Under the pieces are notes generated by a model. It searched no databases. It saw only the letters and a program-made list of their open reading frames with translations, and was not told the DNA's origin. A stretch of 64,000 nt of DNA from Ignelater luminosus (Eukaryota > Arthropoda > Insecta > Coleoptera > Elateridae): NCBI GenBank assembly GCA_011009095.1, contig VTPC01008778.1, forward strand, positions 35,982-99,981. The letters are read 5' to 3'. The translations under genes and the position numbers were made by a program. This document shows positions 34,601-46,377 of this stretch, one piece after another. Position 1 is the stretch's first letter; each line of letters begins with the position of its first letter.

Positions 34601-37250
34601 TTCAACATGAAGGTACGTGTGGTAATGAAAGTTTGCCCGACTACCATGCTGAATCACTATAAGATCGACATTTTCAATAAATGAAGTTTGCAGCTTAAAT
34701 TATTATTTAGGTAATAAATAAAAAATTAATTAGAATCCTAAACTGCTCTTTTTGCTCTCGATTAGTAGAAACAATCATATCAGTTTTGGAAAAATTAATT
34801 AAGACATTTTTCAATAAATCTACAGGCTATTTGTCTTATCAGATATCACAGCTGAGGTGACAGGCGATTACCTTAAACATTACTTCCATTGATCCTGGAT
34901 GTGCACGAGGCAGCTTCATAGACAGTAGCAATCTTTCTTTTCAAAGACTTCTACTACTACGACATTTACCTCTTCGTAACGAATTAGAAAGTTTATGCCG
35001 TTGACTTACCATACCCAATTACGCATTCGGCAACCGTATGATCTTTCTTCTTTGTTTAGGTATAAGGACCATTTTGATTGATCGTCATAGCATTGAAAAA
35101 TATCAGTGCTATACTGTATCTCAACCTCAAAGATACAATCTGTCGTCTCTATAGTTAGGAGGTCTAGTATATTTCCATTTTGAAGTTCAGTACTTCTTTG
35201 AACGAGTTTCTAACTATTGGTTAGAGACTAGATCGTTTGCTATCAAGCCTTAGATGCTCTGATCAACTCTGTATAAGTTTTTGTTTTTACTGATCCAAAC
35301 ATTTTTTGCTTCTGCTACCTGTCTATTTATTGGAATGTCTAGTTTTCACATTGCATACTTGAATGAAATTCTAATTTTTGGTACACTCTCTATTGACTTC
35401 AAATAAGTGAAAATTTTGTTTACATTTTCTGTCTTTCTTTTCCTTTAAGATTTTCTATTGAAAAGTGGCCATCAAACATTTTTTAAATGATAATATTTAA
35501 ATCTGAATATCTAATAGCGGATTATCATTTGGACATCCTGTATATCAGTAGTATCTTTATGCAAGGAAGTTGAAGTCTTTAATTGTTCTTTTCTAAATCT
35601 GTAGGTTCCAGATTGATTATGAGTACGATGCAGTATAATCGACTATGGTGTTTATTCTCTTGGGCAGACTGTATAGTATAAGCATAATGTGGTAATGAAA
35701 TGCCCACCCTAAAGCGAAGCCCATAGAATGTTGTTTCAAAGCATTTCTTGTTATTTAATGTTTGTAGAAGAATTTTAATTCCAGTAATGCCATCTTAAAT
35801 ATACTCTATACTGTGTGTCCAAATATTGTTTGAGGTATAACATAAATAAATTTGAAATTTCAACATATCTCTTTTGATAATTATTAATATTTCAATATCA
35901 TATAACAAATTAAATTCAAAAATTTCAAAATACTAATACGTAATTTTTCTAAAAGTACCAACTTCTTAAGGACGTTTTTGTTTCCTTTTTTTATGTACAA
36001 AGATTAAGGCAAGTTGTGAAGGAATTTTATTTGAAAAAAATGGATAATAACCAAGTGATTCAGAAGATATCCCTGTACATCAATTCATATGCACCGATGT
36101 GTTTAAGAGTATTTGACTGACAATCCTGCTAGAGGGCTAATATCAAACTACGAAGCGCCGACATTAGATATGGGTCCGTACTCCGCAATTAGACTGTCCA
36201 TCAAGTTTGTTGGGGCGTACCCCTCTTACTTCTTGGATATATTTGTTTAGGGGTTCATATACGCATTGTCTATAATAATATTTTGGTTTTTTCACTGAAT
36301 CTTGTCATAACTATAAACTTTCATGATTGTGACGGTTGAGATATTTAAAATTTCACTTGTCGAATTATCCATATCCCACCCTTGGGTAAATACGAGGTTA
36401 AGTGATATAATCCTATAGTGTGTGTGTATGGAACCCTTTAAGTGAATAAATAATAATTTTAGAAATGTGAGGGTGAATACGTTAAGTGCTTAACATTGCC
36501 ATTAACATGAGAATCTTATTATGCGTCATTCTCAAAATTATACACCTACATAAGCGAGTGGTTTAGTATATAATATAAACATTTATAGCGTAGTATTATA
36601 TAGAAGTTTTTTATTATTTATTTCATGTTATATGACTTCTTTCTATTAAAAAATATAAATTCTAAACTTTTCAGTAAACAGGAACATAAAAAAAAGCTTG
36701 TCCTGAAACGCATTTTCGGGAAGGAGAGAGGGAGAAGACTTCGGTAAAAAACTTTCTTCGTACGTCTTTTTGCTTTAAGCGTAACCTCAATTTCAGCATA
36801 TAACCCCTCTTCTGCACTTTGAAGTTTTCTCTTATCATGTCTGTTTTTTGTGTGTCATTCGCATTGCTGCTCGCAATTTTTCAGACGCAAATTTGCATTT
36901 TCAGGAAATTTATGGGTTTATTTTCCTTGCTGTGTTTTATGTTCACTTCTGAAACATTTAATGTTATGTATTATTTTGTTTAACGTCTTTGTTGGGCTTT
37001 ATTGAAGATTGAAACATTCCGATATGATTTATATCACCGTCTCTTTTTAAGAATATTTAACAATATAACTATTATTTGGCTTTCTTTAAATTTAATAAGT
37101 TACCCAGGCGAATTTACATATATTATTATTATTATCCGCGTGGGCGTTTTCATAAATTAGTGGTAAAATCCCGAGGCTCTCACGTTTTTCTCTCTAATTC
37201 AATTAAAAATTCATGATACTGTTCTTTCACAAGGTTGAAAGCAATTTAAG
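34601..37250. other. Stretch without recognised genes
   Basis: No gene supported. TATACAGG-like ends of mariner MITEs occur singly (35535 and 35815 regions) but I could not pair them into elements. Confidence 0.45.
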
Positions 37251-37830
37251 TGTTACACGCGTCTCTTGTTTCTTTCATACAGTTTCGCGGTGCGTGTATC
37301 CACAACGTTATACCCTGAAATGAGATATATAGTGTAATGTAGTAAGTGGCAATCCTTTTGAAGTGCTACTCATCGCGAAGCTTTCTCGCCGTTTAAGCCT
37401 CGCTTTCGCGGACATAGGCATCATCTCTTTTCGAGTTTGGCGCCGTGGCGCTAGCCTAGGACGTCTTTCGCTACTGCAAACGTCCTAGAAAAGGAAAGAT
37501 AATCGATCTTCTGTAACAGATAACAGCAGCACACCCACGCGTGCACGTGCCGAGGAGCAACCACCTCTCTAGCAGCATCTGCAGCAGCGCGCAATGACGG
37601 AAATACTGCACCTAAATGTCATAATACTGAAATAAATTCTTAAGTAAATGCGGAACGAGTGTGAATGAACACCGTAAATACACACTTCACTAAATGATCA
37701 TTGATCGAGCCGAAATTTCTTGGAGTAAAACCGGTGGAAATTCATTTCCATCATGCACTCCGTTTGATTACACACGGTTTCAAGGAGGGAAGTTTCTGCG
37801 AATTCAATAAGATTGCTCAATTTCGTTATA
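37250..37830. promoter_or_regulatory. GC- and CpG-rich island, candidate promoter or 5' UTR
   Basis: This is the most G+C-rich part of the window outside transposons, with many CpG dinucleotides, GGCGCC and GGCGC, and a CACGTG E-box in a GCACGTGC context near 37541. It has repeated GCAGCA and GCAGCG near 37505-37595, and a perfect 9-bp hairpin at 37456-37488. No long open frame or transposon end is visible. Insect promoters and 5' exons of developmental genes often look like this, but no TATA, initiator or coding exon could be tied to it, so strand and target gene are unknown. Confidence 0.4.
37456..37488. repeat. Perfect short hairpin
   Basis: CTAGGACGT at 37456-37464 and its exact reverse complement ACGTCCTAG at 37480-37488 are separated by 15 nt. 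It lies in the middle of the GC-rich island. Confidence 0.8.
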
Positions 37831-39013
37831 TTCTTTGTTGAAGGAAGGATTTTTATTTATTTTTCTTTCTTTTTTTGTCTGTGTAGAATAAATGAGAGAT
37901 GATTGAATTGATTATTTCATAAAAAAAGTGGACATCTTTTTAGTAATTTACTGTAAGGAAGGGTATCCTTTTCGATCTGTCACAAAATGAAATAGAATTT
38001 TCGCTTATTATTATTTGCTGATTGTCATTGAAAATACATTTATCGGGATAACCCAGTTTTAATATAGCAGGTGTCTCACAAGGATTCATCCTAAAGCCAC
38101 TACTATTAGTTCTATAGCAAAAGAACGATACATAAAATTGTTTTTATTTTATTCTACTTTACAATGGTTTCTTTAGACTTTTCATTTCAAAACTAAAGCA
38201 AAAAAGCATTTTAAGGTTTGTCTGCAGTCAAGTAATTTGTATTTCATTTAATTTATAAAAATTATTACAGTTTCTACAATACAAGTTTGGATAATTTAAA
38301 CTGACAGCTTTCAATGTTTAGAATAATAAAATGTCTTGTAAAATAATGTTATCCCCTTGACCATTTGGAAAATCTACAAACGATCTCTGCATGTGAATGG
38401 CAATTTAACTGTTGCTGACAAAATACATTTTTGTCACGGCGGAAAACTTAGAAACTGAAACCTCGAGGTATGGCATTTAAGTTGGTAAATATTGGATGGA
38501 GTTTTGTTTTTCTTACAATCGGTGGTTAGACACGTTAGACGTTAGCGGATAATAACTGAACGTTAACATACGTCAATGTAAATCTCAAGGTAAATCTTAT
38601 CAGAACGCATACAGTAAAATCTGACCATTACATCACCTTAGTTGGCCAAATTTACTGTGCCACATGCGCTGCCTATGGTAGCCAACTGTTGGGTTTGCCC
38701 TCCACCACAACCTCATTTATCTATTTTTACGGTCCCCTTATTTACAATTTCGTTTTCTTTTTGTTTTGTGTCATAAAAGTATAGTTCCATTATCGTAGAG
38801 TAAATACGTATTTTACTCCTTGCGTTTCCATTATCATGTCCCTATGGTTTATAGTTCTATGAATTTTTGCTTGTTAAGTTTGCTTATTTGAAAGCAAGAA
38901 GACAAGCTTCCTTCCTTGAGATAGATCTTTGAATATGCTGCATTTGATTGCCTATGTATATGTATTCAAAAACCCGAATCCAAGTAGTTAATTTAAGAAT
39001 AATCTAAGAACTG
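37831..39013. other. Stretch without recognised genes
   Basis: No gene supported. A GC-richer patch at 38630-38720 contains the complementary ends AGTTGGC and GCCAACT, which are too short to call an RNA gene. Confidence 0.45.
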
Positions 39014-39430
39014 TACAGGGTGTAACAAAACTGCTTGCTCACACTTTAGGAACATGTTTTACTAACCCCAACAATGAAGAAAGTTTAACATAAAAACAGA
39101 AAACATCACTTATTAAAAGTGAAAAGATCTTTAATGATATGAAGGTGTTTGCAGCGAGTTTTTCAACATTCTGCGCTTGCAGTAGATGCTGAAGATGGTT
39201 TTCTTGAGCAGAAACACAAGCCTCACAATGCCGTACAATTGACTAACAAACACGTTTTAGAGTTCCGTGTGTATTGCGGATGACTTGAGAGTCAGCCATA
39301 CAGAATAAGATCTAATGGATTGCGTGCTAGCCAAGCTATTGATCCAGAGATTTGGATAATTATCATTTAGAGAGAAATAGACTGGAACATCATCATTCAT
39401 GAACCATAAGTTACAACGTACGTTTTTTCT
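39014..39430 (-). pseudogene. Mariner-type transposase remnant with one terminus
   Basis: The plus-strand sequence at 39014 begins TACAGGGTGTAACAAAACTG, a typical mariner-type terminal repeat. Reading the minus strand toward it from 39430, the frame gives LWFMNDDVPVYFSL, which matches the WFMHDGAPxHFS block of the second catalytic aspartate. Then NYPNLWINSLAST stands in place of the FPxRWIGRGG segment, and SYSVWLTLKSS in place of the SPLDFYLWGHLKS block, with the third catalytic position lost. The last 160 bp before the terminus hold the C-terminal region in decayed form. The other terminus was not found, so the element is partial. Confidence 0.5.
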
Positions 39431-40555
39431 CCAATAATTTTTTGTCAATAAAAATGTTTTTGCCTTTAATAATATTTTTTACCCAAATTGCTGCAACTTT
39501 TAAAGGCACATTTTTGGATACATGTTTATCAAAACCTTTTTCATTGTATGGATCAATAGAGCACGTTCCTAAAGTCTGGTCGAGCAATTCAGTTACACCC
39601 ATTTGAATCTCTAAACTAACCGAGTTGGTGAATCAAACAAAATGGTCAATTGTATGAAAGATTGAAAACTAAGATAAAGACGTTTTGTAATTGTTGGAAT
39701 CAAAAGTTAGTTTTGATCTTGTCCAACTACTCAGATCTTGCTCTTGGTTTTCGTGGTGAGACTAAGGCAAGGCCAAGCAAATTAACCTTGAACCTTGAAA
39801 GGCAGTAACTTTATTTTCTGATAGTGTAATGATACCTTTCTTATTCAATATAGTATTTTTCAATACCACCAGAACGTCTCAAAACCCGAAAACCTGCATA
39901 GATTATTGATAGTGAAATCATATCCAAAGTATCATTTATATTCATCGTCTGGTTTCCTATGTTTTCTTCTTTTTTGCAACATATACATCCTGGAGGGATG
40001 TAGTTCAATTTCCGTTTGTTTCTAAATTCAGTGGCATTGACAAAGTATGCTTTCAAAACCTTTACTTTGGTGTATTGTCAAATGAAAAGTATGTATTTCA
40101 GCAAGCGTACTTTGGTTCATTGCTCCTCTATCTTCAACGAACGTGTGGTCTTCATTTGAAAGTACGTGTGCAGAGTTTGAGAAAACAGCTGACTAACTTC
40201 TCTGTTTGAATAGTGTCACATTCACTATTAAGTATTGCACCGTTTCCATCCCAACGATTTATAAAAATGAGTAGCAGAGTCAAGTCCAAGAAAATCAAAT
40301 CAAATCGAATTGAAGGAAATTCATAAAGTTTAACGTTATGAAATTTGAGAGAATCGAGTTGCTCAAATGTCTTGTCAAGTAAATAGTTGCGACTTGTTTT
40401 TCCTCATCTGTAAAAAAGACTAATTGTAAATACTTTACATTCTAGAGTTTTCTTGTTAATTGGACATACCACGGCTTTCGGCATTCTCTAATACAGCTTT
40501 TGGCAGATCTACATCTTTGATTGTTTGCAATTGCTGTGTCTTATAAAAAACTGTC
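39431..40555. other. Stretch with unrecognised minus-strand frames
   Basis: Minus-strand frames at 39411-39602 and 39841-40056 look protein-like; one contains PPGCICCKKEEN. Stops separate them and I do not recognise a family. They may be remnants of the same or another transposon. Confidence 0.3.
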
Positions 40556-40733
40556 TTCTCCTTCTTTTATGAGGTCTCCATTGTGTCGGTTTCGGCGTCC
40601 ATCGATCTGTTTCCTGTCTCGCTAATGTCCCACCCATTGCCACTTCAATCTTGCCATACGCTCAACAATGTCAGTTATCTTTGTTCTTCTTCGTATCTCG
40701 GTGTTTGGTATTTTGTCTCTTAGTGTGATATTT
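40556..40733 (-). pseudogene. RTE C-terminal fragment
   Basis: From 40733 downward the minus strand reads NITLRDKIPNTEIRRRTKI, then TDIVERMARLKWQWVGH followed by a stop. This is the conserved C-terminal end of RTE ORFs and is alignable with the one at 3948-4130. After the stop a shifted frame gives the expected Trp/Lys/Arg-rich tail. Only the last part of the gene remains. It abuts the 5' end of a second RTE on the opposite strand at about 40735. Confidence 0.75.
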
Positions 40734-40886
40734 AGCCTGGCCGGTCTCAGCTTACGTGGAAGAGGAACTCCGAATCGAGTAGGAGCTCTTCAGCACTGTG
40801 CGCAAGACAGACTGGGCGGGAAAGTCCTCAACCCCGACACGGCGCATCCCAATGGCTGATAGAGGGAACGTTCCTACAGATATGTA

Positions 40887-41121
40887 AAGTGTACACGTTT
40901 TTTCGTGAGCTGTGACCTTGATTACACAGAAACCAAAAATTGCTTGAAAGATCCTTAATATTCATATTTTATACAATTTTACTTGTACTGCAGATGAAAC
41001 GATAACATCTCTACAAATACGTGAAATATGTATGTACAAAACGTGAATATTAAGGATCTTTCAAGCAGTTTTTGATTTCTGTGCAATCAAGGTCACAGCT
41101 CACAAAAATACTTGTACACTT
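40887..41121. mobile_element. 235-bp palindromic MITE (TA target)
   Basis: Terminal inverted repeats of about 80 bp: the left end starts AAGTGTACACGTTTTTTCGT and the right end, reversed, AAGTGTACAAGTATTTTTGT. Both continue with GAGCTGTGACCTTGATT and end GAAAGATCCTTAATATTCA. The flanking TA at 40885-40886 and 41122-41123 is the Tc1/mariner target. There is no coding capacity. It is inserted in the leader of the RTE element, which reads continuously across it when the MITE and one TA are removed. Confidence 0.93.
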
Positions 41122-41479
41122 TAGGACAGGAGCGAATAAGGTTAGCAAATAAGCACCCATGGATCAACTGAGGACATGGCATAGAGCAGCAGCTATTTCA
41201 TCATTAGCTCAAGGCTGTGAAAAAATGATTCCGCACAGGCTTGATACCAAACAATCACAGGCGATAACTACATAACGTTTTATCTGTTTGAGATCACTGC
41301 GACTCGCTAACCCGTTCGGCAAGCATGGCGTTTCAATAGCCAAACCCCCTTTTAAAACCATGTAAATGTCGAGTTTAAATAGAACAGTACCCCAGGTGGG
41401 TAGAGTCATACACTCGGAATCCCACACTGATTGGAAATCAGTCCGCCTCATGGATTCGACTGCAAACAAATAGGAATAC

Positions 41480-42780
41480 CAACCGCTAATGCGACACCCT
41501 ACATACATATTACAACCTACAACATAAGAACTATGAGAACAGAAGGAAACTTGGAAGAACTGCAGAAGGAACTGGATGCTATTAGATGGGATATTGTAGG
41601 AATGTGTGAGACAAGGCTAAAAGGTGAAAAAACGACACACTTAAAAGCCGGGCACCTACTATACCAAAACAACTCAGAAAGTATTTTATGGTAAACAACA
41701 GAATTAAACATCTAATAAAAAAAATATGCTCTGTCTCAAAACGAGTCATCTATTTGATATTAAGACTAAACAAACGATACAGCGTGAAAATAATCCATTG
41801 TTACATGCCAATCAGTAACTCCGAAGACGAACTCGCAGAAGAAACCTATGAAGATGTTGCTCGCGCGAGAAAAGACGATGACACTCAATATACGATTGTA
41901 ACAAGCGACTTTAACTCAATAATCGGCGAGAGACAGCACGACGACATCGAGTATGTAGGAAACTTTGGTCTAGAAGCAAGAAATGACAGAGGACAGATGA
42001 TGCTAAATTCTCTTAACAATTAAAAGGTATATTTCCTGAATACATTCTACAATCTACATCTTCTCAAACGACAAACGAATGTGCAAAGATGTCTCCGCCC
42101 TAAATTATATTCACACAGGAAGCGATCACCAAATAGTTCGAGCCATCATCGAAATTACACAAAACTGGAACGTAAGAAACTAGTACAAGCTAAGAAACTA
42201 CCCACAGGAGATTTCATGCGATCTAAACAAGAACAATTTGAAAGAGAGTTAGGAAAGAAATTAGGAACCCTAACAAGCGATGAAATGAACTGGCCAAAAA
42301 AATTAGTCATAACACTCGAACCGTCACAAAGAAAATGGGTAGTAGACCAGAAACGATTAAACTGATAGAAAAAGGATGAAAGACGGACAGGAGTGCACCT
42401 GCATAGAAGGACTTAAACCGGAAAGTAAAGAAATGAATCCAAAAAGATGTAAGATCACACAAGACTAAACAGATCTAGGAAACTATAGAAAACAACAAAC
42501 AGATGAAAGTACTAAGATCAAAACTGTCCACAGGTAAAATGGAAATCACGAAAATAACAAACGCCCAGGGAACTGTCGTATCGAATGAGGATGATGTCGG
42601 ATTGAAATACAAACATTCTACACAAACCTGTATAAACCAACAGAAGAGAAACCAGATACCCCACCAAAAACTATACTAAATGTGAGATTAGAAGATACAC
42701 CAGAGATAACAAAAGACGAAAAGGCTCCTGGAGAAGACCGTATAACTACTGATATGTCGAAATTAGGAGGAAGGTCTAGT
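41480..42780 (+). pseudogene. Broken RTE endonuclease plus start of RT
   Basis: The frame from 41431 leads into ITTYNIRTMRTEGNLEELQ, the start of the apurinic-type endonuclease (41496 onward); IRWDIVGMCETRLKGE carries the catalytic Glu near 41610. After a break near 41690 it continues: VIYLILRLNKRYSVKIIHCY, then ARARKDDDTQYTIVTSDFNS, where SDFN stands in for the catalytic GDFN. It then reads GNFGLEARNDRGQM up to a stop at 42021. Further pieces cover the linker (42081-42365; NKQMKVLRSKL near 42500) and the RTE block KAPGEDRITTD near 42725, where it ends at KLGG. Several stops and frameshifts; not functional. Confidence 0.82.
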
Positions 42781-43469
42781 AATAAAAACTGTAATTAACA
42801 TAAATTTTATTAAAGTCAGGTATATTTACTGAAGAAAATATTTTTTGACGTTAGGCGAACATTAAATTGAAGAACGCCGCTTTAGCAGATTACTAGCAGA
42901 GAATTTTGATTTTTGATTGCTTTTAGTTCCTATAGAGCAATTTCAAAGGTCGTTTTTGATAGTAACAATTAGCGGTGGTATTGATCTACTTCTACAGCAC
43001 GTTAACCAACTTTTGACTAAGCATCATATTCAATTTGGTCTTTTATGTTTCTAGGTGCTTACTTACTGTAAATTTTATGAAAGGTTCCAAATTTTGGCAG
43101 TATATAGACTCCCTTCACTTTATTTATTGTTTTTCATTTCAGCTTAGAGCATTCCTACTTAGAGCATAGCTAAAGCTATTTTCTTAATGCACAATTTGTA
43201 GTCAGTGTACTGAATCTATCACGGTGCAATCACAGCTGGCATATAGATAGTGTGTTCTGAGAAGAATCTTGCCGTTTTAAAGCTAAGTATTAGTTCTAGT
43301 CTCCAGTCTGAGAAATAAACCTAGTAAGAGTCTACGAATATTAAGCTTAATGTGAGATTCTCTGTTTAAAGCTTTTTTATGCGGAGGGACTTGGTAGGAT
43401 AACCCAGGCTGTCATCATCATCACTCCGAAAGAACTGGTGATCAGTGTAGGACTTAGAGTTTTGTCTTC

Positions 43470-43930
43470 AACCTAGTAGGGAGTAGTTTGGTAGAGAATG
43501 GTTGTCTGGTCGATGGAGTAATAGTAAGTGTTGCGTCTCTAGTCCTATAAAGCCGCAAGAATCATAAACAACTATAGCCAGAACGTCAGCGCAGGCATTA
43601 TCGACTAAGCAGCCAACGGTAGTGGTGACTTTCTCTTGAGCCTCGCAGAGCCCCAAAGAAACTCCAAGAAAACCTTCCAATACTCCAGATATACCTAAAG
43701 ATACTGGTCGAATCCATACTGTCATGCGGTTTCAGAACAATAATGTCATACTGTATGTCGTAGTGGTATTGAGGTTGTGTATTATCTTCCAAGTTTTGGT
43801 TATGAAAAGTGCTGATAGACAGTGATAGAGTTGTGGACAAATGTTGGGGCTGAAAGTTTGACAGCAAGAGGATGCCTGCAATCAACTAGTTGAGTTGATT
43901 CTACGATACCCTCAACGTCGGGGAATAGAT
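43470..43930 (-). other. Unrecognised coding-like remnant
   Basis: Two minus-strand frames (43885-43598 and 43725-43468) overlap in different registers and together give protein-like sequence over about 420 bp in DNA less A+T-rich than its flanks. Pieces include LEGFLGVSLGLCEAQEK and LLLLHRPDNHSLPNYS. I do not recognise a family. A transposon remnant or an exon damaged by a frameshift are both possible. The plus strand also has an open stretch here, so strand is uncertain. Confidence 0.2.
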
Positions 43931-43979
43931 TCTCTGTATTGTATGGCCCTGCAAAAGTGCGATGAGTTTACTGCAAAAA

Positions 43980-46370
43980 TAATATAATTTTGGTTTCAAG
44001 TTGAAGAACTGGTGTTTTAATTTTAACGCCCAGTTTTTATCTCAATTCGAACAAAAACAATCAAGACTGAACCTCAACACGACTGGGTTTCTTAACCTTC
44101 TTCCACTTCACAATAAAGTGTTCTTTAGTTGCTCATAACGTGATGTGCACTGTTTTCTGCTTTTGATTTCTTTGACTTTCCGTTTTTCTAGCAAAATAGT
44201 TAACGTAAGTGATGTCAATACATGCGTTAGAACGGGCTACCTTCTTGACGTTTATTGCAGACAGACAAATGAACAGGTTTCTTTCTATGTATCTATAAGG
44301 GTCGATCTATGTGATTTATAATCCATCATTGACAGTTTGATACTTTGTACCAATGACTCAACAACTCTAGTTTACTTCCATTCCAGTGTAGTAGAAGATT
44401 ATAAAAATTAAAGCAACAAAAAGCAAGACCAGAATTTGGCGTTAAAGTCATGGTTTTGTTAAGTATCTATTCTATTTGTCTATCTAATCCCGTCCCTTTA
44501 CCAATATGCTGTTGTCCATGTTTTAAATTTTATGAAAAAAATTCCTCAAAACTATCTTGGAAGAAAAATGTCTGCAATTCACGTATTTTTGTAAGTAATA
44601 GGATTGAGTAAACTTTACTTAAGATATTTGATTGTAGTAAAATACGACAATAGTATTTATTTACTTAGAAGTTTTTTGTTTCCTATCAGCACTTTACTAA
44701 AGTAAATAAAATCATCCTTTCTAGTACCACAGTTTATTTAAACTTGACACAAATTAAATTAACGTTGTTAATTACGATAAATAGTACACGATCATCTATT
44801 GTTTAGTTCAAAAAATCAAAAACAAAAAATTCAATTAAAATTCTCAGACAGACAGCAAGTATAACTTAACCAACAATCTTCTTTGGCATTATAATTAAAG
44901 TGTGATCATTACTAAATAAGAAAAAGAAAAAATTAAAATAAATTTCAATAAAGTTCAGTTAAAATATTCCTTATTAAGTCATGCTTTTGAGTTTATTACC
45001 TCTTAAAATAAGTTTCTAACGAGATACATTATTTAAATCTAGAACCTTAAAAGATTCCTCACTTTATTTGACATGTTAAACTAACCCTAAAATAGCATCA
45101 AACGTTAAGAACGTTAAAATACCGCTTTAGTTTATTCAAATTGTGTTTAATTGAGTTAGAATTTTGCTCAAAGTTCCATCTTAATCTTTTATATAATATA
45201 GTACTCGCTTCAAAGTTGACTTTATTTTAATGTTTTGCTATAATACCGCAACTGCACGTAAATTATAAAATAAAATTATACTTAATAATCATAAAACTTA
45301 AAAGTTTTAATAAGACGTTTTTAGTGTCTTACGTGTTTATTTTTATTTCTGAAATTTGACTCATTCGAATGACTTAATTCTTTATTTTATTTTTTAAAGT
45401 TATATTTTTTCTTTTATTTTTAAGATTTAGAACTACATATACGAATGCATCTTACTTTTTATCTCATGTCAGTTGTGCTTCCTGTTTTTATGCTTTTTCA
45501 TTGCTATTAAATTTTTTTAGTTATAATATTCGAATGAGAGTCATTATCAAGAATTGCTTTGCATTATACAACTGAAATCTTTAATGTCACACAAGCATTC
45601 AATTATCTTTTGCTACTACATAACAGAGAAATCTTCTGCTGTTGAATAAATAACAAGATTTAGGATTAAAAGAATTAAATTCAGATAATATTCTTACAGA
45701 GATTGCCTTAAACAAGTTCATATTGTAATAAATCTATTGATTGTTATTTTTTCACAAGATTGAAACCAGGTTGCTATGGAAGCTAGGTATCCCAGTATCC
45801 AAGGCACTTTAAAAAGAATGGAAAAACTATAGACTTAGCTTTGATTTGCAACATACCTTGGAATGAACTTTATTAATAAGATCTTGGTTTTCATTATCAA
45901 AATGATTTCTGACACGTTGCAAATTCTCAAACACAATAGGGCAGATAAAATTCTAATGGGTTTGAGACGTAAGAGAATATCAAGACTGTATTCAGTATCC
46001 TAATATCAATTAACAATCAAAGAATCTCATCTACTTGGAATATGCTACCAGTCTAGAAAGTCAGGTTAGTCCAAAAAGTCTGATTAGCTCAGAACCTGCG
46101 ACCATTCCAATAGTCCGGTCAGCACGAAAAACATGAAGTATTATATTGTCCGGCCCAACTCAAACGCAATCTTTTAACCAAATAATGGTTTGACTTGGAA
46201 ACTGGACCCATATTTCTTCCGAGAAAGGTATGTTTTCCTGACTCTGTTATGCGTTGTTAGCATATCGCATCTTGTTCGATAGTATCGGTAGAACTGCTTG
46301 TAAAATCTAATCAACCACGAGACTTATACAAAGAACTTACCTCTGAATGTATGTAACATAGGGACAAGTA
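43980..46370. other. Very AT-rich stretch without recognised genes
   Basis: No gene, terminal repeat or tandem array supported. 44600-45700 is among the most A+T-rich parts of the window. Confidence 0.5.
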
Positions 46371-46377
46371 ACTTTGA

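Larger units (their letters stand above)
40737..42785 (+). mobile_element. RTE-clade non-LTR retrotransposon, 5' half only
   Basis: GC-richer 5' leader sequence (40737-40884 and 41124-41430) precedes an endonuclease reading frame. The element stops abruptly near 42785 in the early RT domain, leaving AT-rich DNA, so the 3' half is missing. That is unusual because retrotransposon copies normally lose the 5' half. The leader is split by a 235-bp MITE. Loss of the 3' end implies a deletion or rearrangement after insertion. Confidence 0.8.

Noticed and set aside
38065-38115. AGVSQGFILKPLL, resembling the RT block GVPQGSVLGPLL
   Set aside because: No other RT motif lies in order on either side, so a chance match cannot be excluded.
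38640-38720. Possible miRNA-like hairpin (AGTTGGC ... GCCAACT)
   Set aside because: Only seven terminal pairs are solid; the interior does not pair well enough for a pre-miRNA.
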